The notes beneath the pieces are model-generated. The model worked only from the letters and a program-made list of their open reading frames with translations, did no database searches and was not told where the DNA came from. The position numbers were made by a program, and so were the translations under genes. From DASZMX01 sp035551475 (GTDB taxonomy: Bacteria; Verrucomicrobiota; Verrucomicrobiia; Limisphaerales; Palsa-1400), in NCBI GenBank assembly GCA_035551475.1, contig DASZMX010000144.1, positions 1 through 60,052 on the forward strand: DNA of 60,052 bases, given 5' to 3'. Within the stretch, counting starts at the first letter, position 1, and every line of letters starts with the position of its first letter. Shown here piece after piece: positions 33,289-41,425 of this stretch.

Positions 33289-33371
33289 TCCACGGTCTCC
33301 CAGACATGAACGCGTTGAGCGCGCGCACGGTGATAAACCGCGCGGACGCCCAACCACATCGGAGTCGTGTT

Positions 33372-35150
33372 ATGACCGGATATATTCTATGGACCATCGG
33401 CGGGGTTTTAGTGTTCGTGGGCCTCATGGTGTTGGCGTCGAGTTACATCATCATTCACGAACGGCAGGTGGGGATCGTGGTAAAGAGGTTTGCCTTCAAA
33501 TCGCTGGAGCCCGGAAAATTGGTGGCGCTGGACGGCGAAGCCGGCTACCAAGCCGACACGCTGGCGCCGGGAGTGCATTCCGGTTATTGGCCGTGGCAAT
33601 ATCGCATCATCAAGGTGCCCGTCACGGTCGTGCCGCAAGGTGAAATCGCGCTCGTCCTGGCCGCCGCCGGTGAAGCCATCCCGCCGCAACGCATCCTCGG
33701 CAAAGTCGTGCCGTGCGATAACTTCCAGGATGCGCGCCAGTTTCTGCTCAATGGCGGCGAAAAAGGCCGGCAGATCGCCATCCTCACGGCGGGAACCTAC
33801 CGCATCAACACGGCGCTGTTCACCGTCATCAATGCCTGCAGCGCGCCGGAGCACGGCATGATGCCAGAGCAACTTCTCTTGCAACGCATCGAATCGGACA
33901 TGGTCGGCATCGTCACCACGTTGGACGGCCTGGCCATCGAAGCCGGTGAAATCGCCGGCCCGGCCATCCCCGGCCACGAAAACTTCCAGAACGCGCAGGC
34001 GTTTTTGGACGGCGGCGGACGCCGCGGTTTGCAGGAGCAAATCCTCTTGTCAGGCACCTGGAACTTGAATCCGTGGTTTGCGCAAGTGGAGCAGGCGCCG
34101 ATGGTGCAGATTCCCATTGGCTACGTCGGCGTAGTCATCTCCTTTGTCGGCGCCGCGCATGTCGATGTCAGTGGCGTGGAATTCAAGCACGGCGACCTCG
34201 TGGACACTGGGCACAAAGGCGTTTGGGTCACGCCGCTTTATCCCGGCAAACACCCCATCAACACACGCGTGATGAAAGTGGAGTTCGTGCCCACGACGAA
34301 TATCGTGCTCAATTGGGCCAATCGCACGGAGGCGCATCATTATGACGAAAAATTGTCGTCCATCACCGTGCGCTCCAAGGACGGCTTCGGCTTCAACCTG
34401 GACGTCTCGCAGATCATTCACGTCGGCGCGTTGGATGCGCCGAAAGTCATCTCGCGCGTGGGCTCCATGCAGAATCTGGTGGACCACGTTTTGCAGCCGA
34501 TTGTCGGGAATTATTTCCGAAATTCAGCCCAGGGCTACACCGTCCTAGACTTCCTGAACGCGCGCAGCCAGCGGCAAATCGAGGCCGCCGAACATATCCG
34601 CAAGGCCATTGGCGCTTACGACGTTCAGGCCATCGATACGTTGATCGGCGATATCAATCCGCCCGAGAAACTGATGACCACGCAAACCGACCGCAAAATC
34701 GCGGAGGAAGAGCGCCAGACCTACGGCATGCAGCAGGCCGCCCAGGAACAACGGCAGCAATTGGTGCGTCAGACGGCGCTGGCCAACATTCAGCAGGAAA
34801 TCGTCGGCGCCGAACAAGGCGTGAGCATTGCCGAACTAAAAGCGAGCGCCGCCGTGAAAGAAGCCGCCGGCGAATCCGAATCAACGCGGCTGCGCGCCCT
34901 GGGCGAGTCGGAGGCGATCCGTTCCCTTGGCGGCGCCAAGGCCGACGCCTATCGCCAAGGCGTGCAATCGCTCGGCGCGCAGGGCTATACCTTGATGCAG
35001 CTCATGCAAATCGTCGGCGATCGCCATGTCCGCATCGTCCCGGACGTCGCCGTCACCGGCGCCAACGCTGGGACCGGCCTGGTGGACGGGCTTCTGGGCG
35101 TCATGCTGCACAAGCAGGCAGGCGACGCCCTGGCGCCCAAGCTTGACTAA
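33372..35150 (+). CDS. SPFH/Band 7 domain membrane protein with internal duplication
   Basis: This 592-residue protein has one N-terminal transmembrane helix (4-28). An SPFH-type beginning follows (E-R-Q-V-G-I-V-V-K-R-F), with two copies of an unusual module (about 110-150 and 195-237) sharing N-F-Q-x-A-x-x-F-L-x-x-G-G-x-x-G. The main SPFH domain (about 245-430) comes next, then a long Gln/Glu/Ala-rich coiled coil (about 430-560) like the flotillin tail. Such proteins build oligomeric membrane-domain scaffolds. The ATG at 33372 directly precedes the membrane helix; an in-frame ATG at 33306 would add 22 non-hydrophobic residues. The gene sits under a c-di-AMP riboswitch, suggesting a role linked to turgor, potassium or envelope stress (inference). 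Confidence 0.9.
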   Translation: MTGYILWTIGGVLVFVGLMVLASSYIIIHERQVGIVVKRFAFKSLEPGKLVALDGEAGYQADTLAPGVHSGYWPWQYRIIKVPVTVVPQGEIALVLAAAGEAIPPQRILGKVVPCDNFQDARQFLLNGGEKGRQIAILTAGTYRINTALFTVINACSAPEHGMMPEQLLLQRIESDMVGIVTTLDGLAIEAGEIAGPAIPGHENFQNAQAFLDGGGRRGLQEQILLSGTWNLNPWFAQVEQAPMVQIPIGYVGVVISFVGAAHVDVSGVEFKHGDLVDTGHKGVWVTPLYPGKHPINTRVMKVEFVPTTNIVLNWANRTEAHHYDEKLSSITVRSKDGFGFNLDVSQIIHVGALDAPKVISRVGSMQNLVDHVLQPIVGNYFRNSAQGYTVLDFLNARSQRQIEAAEHIRKAIGAYDVQAIDTLIGDINPPEKLMTTQTDRKIAEEERQTYGMQQAAQEQRQQLVRQTALANIQQEIVGAEQGVSIAELKASAAVKEAAGESESTRLRALGESEAIRSLGGAKADAYRQGVQSLGAQGYTLMQLMQIVGDRHVRIVPDVAVTGANAGTGLVDGLLGVMLHKQAGDALAPKLD

Positions 35151-35177
35151 AAGCGGCCGGGCTGGCCTGACATGGAG

Positions 35178-36257
35178 TTAAAGCTCCAACGAGAGTTGCG
35201 CGCCTAGCGGTCGGCGAAAAGATGCCGCCGAAAGCGCGTGACGGTCCGTGTTGGCCAGCCCGGTTTTGCGGAGGGCAACGGCAAAGGTTTGGGCAATTTG
35301 GTCGGCGAAAATGCCCTCACCTTTCATGCGGCTGCCCCATTCGGAGACGTTAAGTTTGCCGTCGCGCATGGCGCGGATGCGATTGAGGATTTTATCCTTT
35401 TGGCCCGGGGCATGGGCGTCGAGCCATTGCGCGAACAAATCTTTCACGGCGTGGGGCAGCCGCACGACGGTGTAGCCGGCGAATTTGGCGCCGGCATCGA
35501 CGCACGCCTGCACGATGGGCAAGATTTCGTGGTCGGTCAGACCCGGGATGATCGGGGCAACATTCACGCCGACCGGCACGCCCGCGGCGGACAAGGCCTG
35601 GATGGCGGCCAGGCGTTGCCGAGGGGACGAAGTGCGGGGCTCCATGACGCGGGCGAGGCCGGCGTCGAGCGTCGTGACGGAAAGGCAAACCGATACGGCC
35701 TGAAAACGCGCCAGTTCCTGCAGCAGATCAATGTCCCGCGTGACGAGGAAATTCTTGGTGATAATGACGACGGGATTGCGGCAGTCGGCCAGGACTTCCA
35801 GGCAGCCGCGCGTCAACTTTAATTTGCGCTCAATGGGCTGGTAGCAATCAGTCACGCCGCTCATGGCAATCACGCGCGGCTTCCATTTGGGCGACGACAA
35901 TTCCCGGCGCAACAATTCCGGCGCGCGCTCCTTGACCATGATTTTGCTCTCAAAATCCAAACCGGCGGACAGGCCGAGGTATTCGTGCGTCGGGCGGGCG
36001 TAGCAGTAAATGCAGCCGTGCTCGCACCCGCGATAGGCGTTGATGCTGGTGTCGAAACCGACGTCGGGACTGTCGTTGTGGGCGAGAATCGAGGCGGATT
36101 GGTCGCGGAGGAATTGGGTGCCGGGAGCGACGGAGGGCTCGCCATCGACTGTGTCAAGATCATTTTCCAGGTGGAGCTTCTCGAAGCGGTTGGCGGGATT
36201 GGAGGGCGCGCCGCGGCCGGGGACAGACGGTGGATTCGACTGCGCAGAAGCGTTCAT
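35178..36257 (-). CDS. PA0069-family radical SAM protein
   Basis: This 359-residue protein starts P-G-R-G-A-P-S-N-P-A-N-R-F-E-K and has the radical SAM motif C-E-H-G-C-I-Y-C-Y-A-R-P-T-H-E-Y (C-x3-C-x2-C, about residues 78-85). F-D-T-S-I-N-A-Y-R-G comes before it and I-M-V-K, V-I-A-M-S-G-V-T-D-C-Y-Q-P-I-E after it, the standard PA0069/spore-photoproduct-lyase-like wording. The family is widespread but has no demonstrated function; a DNA-repair-like activity is sometimes proposed from similarity to SplB. It converges on the SPFH gene (27-base gap) and diverges from the LptF/G gene (48-base gap). Confidence 0.93.
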   Translation of the reverse strand: MNASAQSNPPSVPGRGAPSNPANRFEKLHLENDLDTVDGEPSVAPGTQFLRDQSASILAHNDSPDVGFDTSINAYRGCEHGCIYCYARPTHEYLGLSAGLDFESKIMVKERAPELLRRELSSPKWKPRVIAMSGVTDCYQPIERKLKLTRGCLEVLADCRNPVVIITKNFLVTRDIDLLQELARFQAVSVCLSVTTLDAGLARVMEPRTSSPRQRLAAIQALSAAGVPVGVNVAPIIPGLTDHEILPIVQACVDAGAKFAGYTVVRLPHAVKDLFAQWLDAHAPGQKDKILNRIRAMRDGKLNVSEWGSRMKGEGIFADQIAQTFAVALRKTGLANTDRHALSAASFRRPLGAQLSLEL

Positions 36258-36305
36258 CCGATTCGGTTTTCAAATTTAACCGAACCGGGGTAGAAACCAA
36301 GGGGA

Positions 36306-37397
36306 ATGCGTTTGCTCGACCGGTATTTGCTGCGGGAATTGCTCACGCCGCTGGCGTATTGCCTGAGCGGCTTTCTTATTTTCTACGTGGCGTTCGATTT
36401 GATTTTTCGGATTTCCCAGTTCCAGGACGCGCATTTGCAGGCCTTTGATGTGGTCAAGTACTATGTCGTGACGCTCCCCGGCATCCTGGCGGACTTGGTC
36501 ATTCCGGTTTCGCTGTTGCTGGCTTTGCTTTATGCGCTGACCAATCACGGGCGCCATAACGAACTGGTGGCGATGCGCGCCGCCGGCGTGGGCGTGTGGC
36601 GGATCGCGGCGCCGTATTTGGCGGTGGGCGCGGCGCTGGGCGTGGTCGTTTTGTTCATCAACGAAGTTTGGGCGCCGCAGACCGCCGACCGCGCGCGGGA
36701 ACTTCTGCAGGGCCACAAAGGCCCTGCGCGGGAACGGATGGCAATCCGGTTTCGCAGCGACGACACGATGCGCGATTGGGTGGTCGATGGCGGCATCGAT
36801 CCCGCCACGGGCGATCTCCTGCAGCCGCAGGTGCGCTGGACCGCCCCGCAGCCGGGCGCGCCGCAGCGCATTCATGCGGATCGGGCCGCCTATCACGATG
36901 GCCAATGGATTTTTTCGAACGCGGATGTCTGGATGTGGGGCAAGGATCAGTCAACCATCAGCTCCAATTATCCCATGCGCCTCCCGGAAACTCCGGCGTG
37001 GATTCGCACGGAAATCAAACTAACCTCGCTCAGCCGGACGGAAGCGGCAAAACGGCCGCAACTCTCCATCGGCGAACTCTCGACGTATTTGCGGCTGCAT
37101 CCGAATTTGGGCGCGGATAAGCGCGCCATTTTTCAAACGCAATTGCAGGGGCGCATCGCCGGGCCGTTCACCTGCCTGGCGGTGGTGATGATCGCGTTCC
37201 CGCTCGGCGCGAAGCCGGGGCGGCGGAATGTGTTTGTCGGGGTGGCGAACAGCATTTTCATTTGTTTCGCGTATTTTATTTTGCAGCGCGTCTGCTTCGC
37301 GTTTGGCACGAGCGGCGACATGCCCCCTGCCCTCGCGGCCTGGCTGCCGAACTTGTTGTGCGTCGGCGCCGGTCTGGCGCTCATGACGCATCTTTGA
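36306..37397 (+). CDS. LptF/LptG-family permease
   Basis: This 363-residue protein has the YjgP/YjgQ layout: N-terminal amphipathic start L-L-D-R-Y-L-L-R-E-L, three membrane helices, a large periplasmic beta-jellyroll (about 115-265) and three C-terminal helices (G-P-F-T-C-L-A-V-V-M-I-A-F-P-L-G-A-K-P-G-R-R). With LptB it would extract lipopolysaccharide from the inner membrane toward LptC-A-D. Which of LptF or LptG it represents cannot be told; the partner is not adjacent. AAGGGG is immediately before the ATG. The sensor kinase gene follows 39 bases later. Confidence 0.9.
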   Translation: MRLLDRYLLRELLTPLAYCLSGFLIFYVAFDLIFRISQFQDAHLQAFDVVKYYVVTLPGILADLVIPVSLLLALLYALTNHGRHNELVAMRAAGVGVWRIAAPYLAVGAALGVVVLFINEVWAPQTADRARELLQGHKGPARERMAIRFRSDDTMRDWVVDGGIDPATGDLLQPQVRWTAPQPGAPQRIHADRAAYHDGQWIFSNADVWMWGKDQSTISSNYPMRLPETPAWIRTEIKLTSLSRTEAAKRPQLSIGELSTYLRLHPNLGADKRAIFQTQLQGRIAGPFTCLAVVMIAFPLGAKPGRRNVFVGVANSIFICFAYFILQRVCFAFGTSGDMPPALAAWLPNLLCVGAGLALMTHL

Positions 37398-37436
37398 GCC
37401 TTTAACCCATCGCAGCCTTCGCCTATCGTGGGGGCG

Positions 37437-39164
37437 ATGACGGACGAGATTGCCAAACTGAAGGCGGCGCACGAGCGGCTCAAGTTGCTGTATCAAGTCA
37501 GCAACGTGATTCACTCCACGCTCGATCCGGCCAAGGCGCTGCAATTGATCATGCAGGAAGTGGTGCGCACGATGCGGGCCTCCAGCGGATCGGTGGCGCT
37601 CATCAACCCCAATTTTGGCTTCCTGGAAATTCACGCCGCCGCCGGCCTGCCCGCCGACGCCGCGCGGGTGAAGCTGCGCCTGGGCCAGGGCATCACGGGC
37701 TGGGTCGCGCGCACGGGCAAACCAGCCCGCATTGGCGATGTCCGCAGCGATCCGCGCTACGTGATGCTGCATCACGATGTTCGCTCGGAAATGGCCGTGC
37801 CGCTGGAAGTCCTGGGAGAAACGCGCGGCGTGTTGAACGTCGATTCCGACCGCGAAAACGCTTTCACCGCCGAAGACCAGGAGTTGCTGGAAGAATTGGC
37901 GGTGCAGGCGGCGAAGGTCATTCAAAACACCTGGCTTTACGAGCAATTGCGGCTCAAGGCCCGCCTCCTGGAAACGTTGGTCAGCGTCAGCCAGGCGATC
38001 AATTCCACGCTCAACGTGAACGACGCCCTTCAAGTCATCACCCGCGAAGCCTGCTCGCTGATGGAAGGCAAAATGTGTTCGCTGTTCATGCTCGATGAAA
38101 CCGGCGAATGGCTGGAGTTGCGCGCGAGTTTTGGGGCCGGCGAAGCCTACGTCAAAAAACCGCGACTCAGCGCGGCGGAAAGTTTTCTCGGTGTTGTGAT
38201 TCGGCGGCGCAAGCCGATGCAGTTGGAAAATGTGCAGACCTCGGCGCGGTATCAGAATGTCGCCATCGCGCGGAAGGAGGGATTGTTTTCCCTCTTGAGC
38301 GCGCCGTTGGTGTTCAGCAACCAGACCATCGGCGCCCTCAATGTTTACGCCGGCGAACCGCGCAGTTTTTCCAATGAGGAGATCCACATTCTAACCGCGC
38401 TCGCCGAGCTTTCCGCCATCGCGATTGAGAAGGCGCAGCTGTACGAGCGGATTGTCGATGTGGAGGAGCAATTGCGTCAAAACGAAAAATTTTCCGCGCT
38501 CGGCCTGCTGGCGGCGGAGGTGGCGCACGAGATCAGGAATCCGCTGACGGTGATGAAAATGCTTTATCACTCGCTCGGCCTGGAATTCCAGCCGGGCGAT
38601 CCGCGCGTGAAGGACGACGCGATCCTGCGGGAGAAAATGGATCACCTCAACAAAATCGTCGAGCAAATCCTGGATTTCGCGCGCGGCACGGAACCCAACT
38701 TAAGCGAGGTGAATGTCAACCAGGTGATTGACGATCTCGGCTTGCTCATCCGCCACAAACTGCGCAATCAGCGCATTCAATTCGTGCGGCGGTTTGCGGA
38801 CGATTTGCCGCCCGTGATGGCGGACAGCACGCAACTGGCGCAGGCGTTTTTGAATCTCACGCTCAATGCCGTCGAAGCCATGCCGGAGGGCGGCGTGCTC
38901 ACGATTTCCACCGCCGCGCTGCGCCTGCCGCGCGGGAGCGTGAAGCCCACCCACGTGACGATTGAATTCAAGGACACCGGCCAGGGCATGCCGCTGGAGC
39001 AGCGGCGCCGGGCGTTTTCCTCGTTACTCAGCACCACCAAGCAACGCGGCACCGGGCTTGGACTCGCCATCGTCGGCCGCGTGGTTGAAACGCATCGCGG
39101 CCGGGTGCGCATCCGCTCCAAGGAAGGCAAAGGGACGACCTTGATCATCACTTTGCCGGTGTGA
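37437..39164 (+). CDS. Tandem-GAF sensor histidine kinase (soluble)
   Basis: This 575-residue kinase begins with a short coiled coil and has no transmembrane segment. Two GAF domains follow (about 20-165, with G-Q-G-I-T-G-W-V-A-R-T-G-K, and about 185-335). A HisKA domain has H364 in A-E-V-A-H-E-I-R-N-P-L, and an HATPase domain has N-L-T-L-N-A-V-E-A-M-P, D-T-G-Q-G-M and G-T-G-L-G-L-A-I-V. The N-box and NtrB-like H-box place it near the NtrB/HPK4 class, which often pairs with sigma-54 activators. No response regulator is adjacent. The listed ATG follows a GTG nine bases upstream that could also start. It converges on xylA with a six-base gap. Confidence 0.92.
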   Translation: MTDEIAKLKAAHERLKLLYQVSNVIHSTLDPAKALQLIMQEVVRTMRASSGSVALINPNFGFLEIHAAAGLPADAARVKLRLGQGITGWVARTGKPARIGDVRSDPRYVMLHHDVRSEMAVPLEVLGETRGVLNVDSDRENAFTAEDQELLEELAVQAAKVIQNTWLYEQLRLKARLLETLVSVSQAINSTLNVNDALQVITREACSLMEGKMCSLFMLDETGEWLELRASFGAGEAYVKKPRLSAAESFLGVVIRRRKPMQLENVQTSARYQNVAIARKEGLFSLLSAPLVFSNQTIGALNVYAGEPRSFSNEEIHILTALAELSAIAIEKAQLYERIVDVEEQLRQNEKFSALGLLAAEVAHEIRNPLTVMKMLYHSLGLEFQPGDPRVKDDAILREKMDHLNKIVEQILDFARGTEPNLSEVNVNQVIDDLGLLIRHKLRNQRIQFVRRFADDLPPVMADSTQLAQAFLNLTLNAVEAMPEGGVLTISTAALRLPRGSVKPTHVTIEFKDTGQGMPLEQRRRAFSSLLSTTKQRGTGLGLAIVGRVVETHRGRVRIRSKEGKGTTLIITLPV

Positions 39165-39170
39165 CGGCGC

Positions 39171-40490
39171 TCAGATAAACTCGTTGATCAAGTTCTCGAG
39201 GAATTCCTGGCGGCCGCTCGAGTTGGGCGCGGATTCGCCCTTCTTGAGCATGTATTTTTCCAGCGATTCAAAGGTGGCCTTGCCCGACTCGATTTCCTTG
39301 CCCACGCCGGTGTCCCAGGAGCTGTAACGCTCTTTGATGAATTGCGCGAGGCGCCCGTCCTTGCGGATGGCGGCGGCAATTTTCAGGCCGCGGGCAAAGG
39401 CGTCCATGCCGCCGATGTGCGCGTAAAACAAATCCTCAGGCTCAAAACTTTCGCGGCGAACCTTGGCGTCGAAATTCACGCCGCCAGTGGTAAATCCACC
39501 CATGCCGAGAATCACGGACATGCATTGGGTTGTCAAATAAATGTCCGTGGGAAACTGGTCGGTGTCCCAGCCGAGCAGCAGATCGCCCGTGTTGGCGTCG
39601 ATGGAGCCCAGGGCGTTGGCCGCCGCCGCCACTTCCATTTCGTGCTGCATGGTGTGGCCCGCGAGCGTGGCGTGGTTGGTTTCGAGGTTGAGCTTGAGAT
39701 GCGGCAGCAGGTCGTACTCGCGGAGAAAATTCAGGCACGCCGCCGCGTCGGAATCATATTGGTGCTTGGTCGGCTCTTTGGGTTTCGGTTCGATGTAAAA
39801 CTGCCCTTTGAAGCCGATTTTCTTTTTATGGCCCACAGCCAAATGCAAAAACTTCGCGAGATGATCCAGCTCGCGCTTCATGTCGGTGTTGAGCAACGAC
39901 GAGTAGCCCTCGCGTCCACCCCAGAACACGTAGCCGTCTCCGCCTAACTCATGCGTCACTTCGATGGCTTTTTTCGCCTGCGCGGCGGCGAACGCAAACA
40001 CGTCCGCATTGCAACTGGTGGCCGCGCCATGCGCAAAACGGGGATGCACAAACAGACAGGCCGTGCCCCACAGCAGTTTGATGCCCGTGCGCTTTTGCTC
40101 CTCCTTCAGAACTTGAACGATGGCATCCAGGTTCTTGTGCGACTGCGCCAGCGTTGCGCCTTCGGGGGCGACATCGCGATCGTGGAACGCGTAAAACGGC
40201 GCGCCCAATTTCTCGATAAATTCAAATGCCACCCGCGCGCGTTTTTTGGCGTTCTCGATCGAATCGCTAAAATCGTCCCAAGGGCGGATTGCCGTGGGCG
40301 AGCCAAACATATCGCTGCCGCGCCCCCGGAAAGTATGCCAGTAAACGACCGAGAAACGCAGGTGCTCCCGCATCGTTTTGCCCTCCACCATTTCGTCGGC
40401 GTTATAGTGTTTAAACGCGAGAGGGTTTTTCGACTTGGGCCCTTCGTAACTGATTTTCCCGATTTTTGGGAACGCTTGTGCTTTTGCCAT
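39171..40490 (-). CDS. xylA: Xylose isomerase
   Basis: This 439-residue enzyme interconverts D-xylose and D-xylulose (and glucose/fructose in vitro), feeding the pentose phosphate pathway. Catalytic and metal motifs are clear: F-Y-A-F-H-D-R-D-V-A-P-E (active-site histidine and aspartate), V-F-W-G-G-R-E-G-Y, Y-I-E-P-K-P-K-E-P-T-K-H-Q-Y-D (metal glutamate and substrate lysine), L-E-T-N-H-A-T-L-A-G-H and L-L-G-W-D-T-D. Length and the class II start F-P-K-I-G-K-I-S-Y-E-G-P match the E. coli-like group. No xylulokinase or transporter gene is beside it. The 70-base gap to its right holds no gene. Confidence 0.97.
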   Translation of the reverse strand: MAKAQAFPKIGKISYEGPKSKNPLAFKHYNADEMVEGKTMREHLRFSVVYWHTFRGRGSDMFGSPTAIRPWDDFSDSIENAKKRARVAFEFIEKLGAPFYAFHDRDVAPEGATLAQSHKNLDAIVQVLKEEQKRTGIKLLWGTACLFVHPRFAHGAATSCNADVFAFAAAQAKKAIEVTHELGGDGYVFWGGREGYSSLLNTDMKRELDHLAKFLHLAVGHKKKIGFKGQFYIEPKPKEPTKHQYDSDAAACLNFLREYDLLPHLKLNLETNHATLAGHTMQHEMEVAAAANALGSIDANTGDLLLGWDTDQFPTDIYLTTQCMSVILGMGGFTTGGVNFDAKVRRESFEPEDLFYAHIGGMDAFARGLKIAAAIRKDGRLAQFIKERYSSWDTGVGKEIESGKATFESLEKYMLKKGESAPNSSGRQEFLENLINEFI

Positions 40491-40560
40491 ACGGAATCTG
40501 CTAAAGAAAAACCATCAGGGGAGCAACTGAAAACGGGAAAAAAGCGCTCCAATCGTAGTT

Positions 40561-41418
40561 TTATCCATCCGATTGGCCCGAACGGGTGCGCATATAATGG
40601 AAAAGGTACTGCTGCGCGTAGCCGGCAAACGGCCCAAAATGCGTCTCGCTGAAGCGATGCAAACGCTTTAATTTGACGTGCCGCCTGGGAAAATAGAGCT
40701 GGCGCAACGCTTTCATCACCCAGACATCCACCGGAAAAGCCGTGGGAAAGCCATAGCCAAAGAGGAGCACGCAATCGGCAATTTTTCGCCCCACGCCGTG
40801 GAATTTGAGCAATTCCGCCCGCGCCTCCGCCAGCGGCATTTGGTAAAGACGCTCCAGGCTGATTTCTCCTTTTTGAATCGCTTGCGCCGTCGCCAGGAGG
40901 TACGGGGCGCGAAATCCCATTTTGCAGGCGCGAAGCTCAGCCTCAGACGCCGCCGCCATGCGCTCCACAGTCGGAAACGACCACGCCGGCCTGGCACCGA
41001 CCCCGACCGGCAGAGGATGGCCGAAGCGCTGGCAAAGATGTTCGATGATCTGTTTGATTTGAACGATCTGCTTGTTGGATGAGCAGATAAACGAAGCGAG
41101 GCATTCCCACGGCTCCTGCCGCAGCAGGCGCAAGCCGCGGCACGCGTGCGCCGCGGTGGTCATGGGCGCATCCGTCGGGAACGTGGCCAGCGCCGCGGCC
41201 AGGTCGAAGCGCGTTTGCAAATAAGTCTCTAGCCAATTCCAATCCGCCACATCCCGCGCCGTCTCGGCGGCAATCCCATCCGGTGTTTGGCGCAAACGCA
41301 CCCAGCGCCCCTCCACCACTCCGTCCCAAGCCCCATTCTCCTCGCGCCACCGAAAAGCCTGGCCGCACGCCAGCGTGGCGGCCAGATCATAATTCTTGAC
41401 CGTAAAGGACGTTCGCAT
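40561..41418 (-). CDS. 8-oxoguanine DNA glycosylase-like (OGG1 family) enzyme
   Basis: This 285-residue HhH-GPD glycosylase/lyase excises oxidised guanine from DNA. The N-terminal AlkA/OGG domain carries A-C-G-Q-A-F-R-W (17-24). The helix-hairpin-helix is F-H-G-V-G-R-K-I-A-D-C with catalytic lysine K212, and the conserved aspartate is D231 in F-P-V-D-V-W-V-M-K. The E-P-W-E-C-L-A-S-F-I-C-S-S-N-K segment is the usual OGG1 helix, though OGG1 commonly has S-x-N-N there and this protein N-K. The ATG at 41418 was chosen because upstream codons are unlike the family. It lies seven bases downstream of the PAP2-GT39 gene. Confidence 0.93.
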   Translation of the reverse strand: MRTSFTVKNYDLAATLACGQAFRWREENGAWDGVVEGRWVRLRQTPDGIAAETARDVADWNWLETYLQTRFDLAAALATFPTDAPMTTAAHACRGLRLLRQEPWECLASFICSSNKQIVQIKQIIEHLCQRFGHPLPVGVGARPAWSFPTVERMAAASEAELRACKMGFRAPYLLATAQAIQKGEISLERLYQMPLAEARAELLKFHGVGRKIADCVLLFGYGFPTAFPVDVWVMKALRQLYFPRRHVKLKRLHRFSETHFGPFAGYAQQYLFHYMRTRSGQSDG

Positions 41419-41425
41419 GAGCCCC

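Noticed and set aside
33001..33300. tmRNA (ssrA) or signal recognition particle RNA in the structured region before the SPFH gene
   Set aside because: No TTCGAC-type D loop, no matching T arm or CCA end, and the short frames before the stop-like TAA do not make a proper tag. The CCGTCAGCTAACCTCGT segment and order of elements fit the ydaO-yuaA riboswitch much better.
33306..33371. Upstream ATG start (33306) for the SPFH gene
   Set aside because: The added 22 residues are polar and precede a membrane helix that naturally begins at 33372; they fall just after the riboswitch's expression-platform hairpin.
37020..38387. 455-residue open frame on the - strand opposite the LptF/G and GAF-kinase genes
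   Set aside because: It spans two real genes on the other strand and shows no family sequence; a G+C-rich antisense shadow.
40491..40560. Intrinsic terminator after the OGG-like gene
   Set aside because: A T-run exists on the leftward strand but the preceding stem is only a short GC-containing palindrome, too weak to call.
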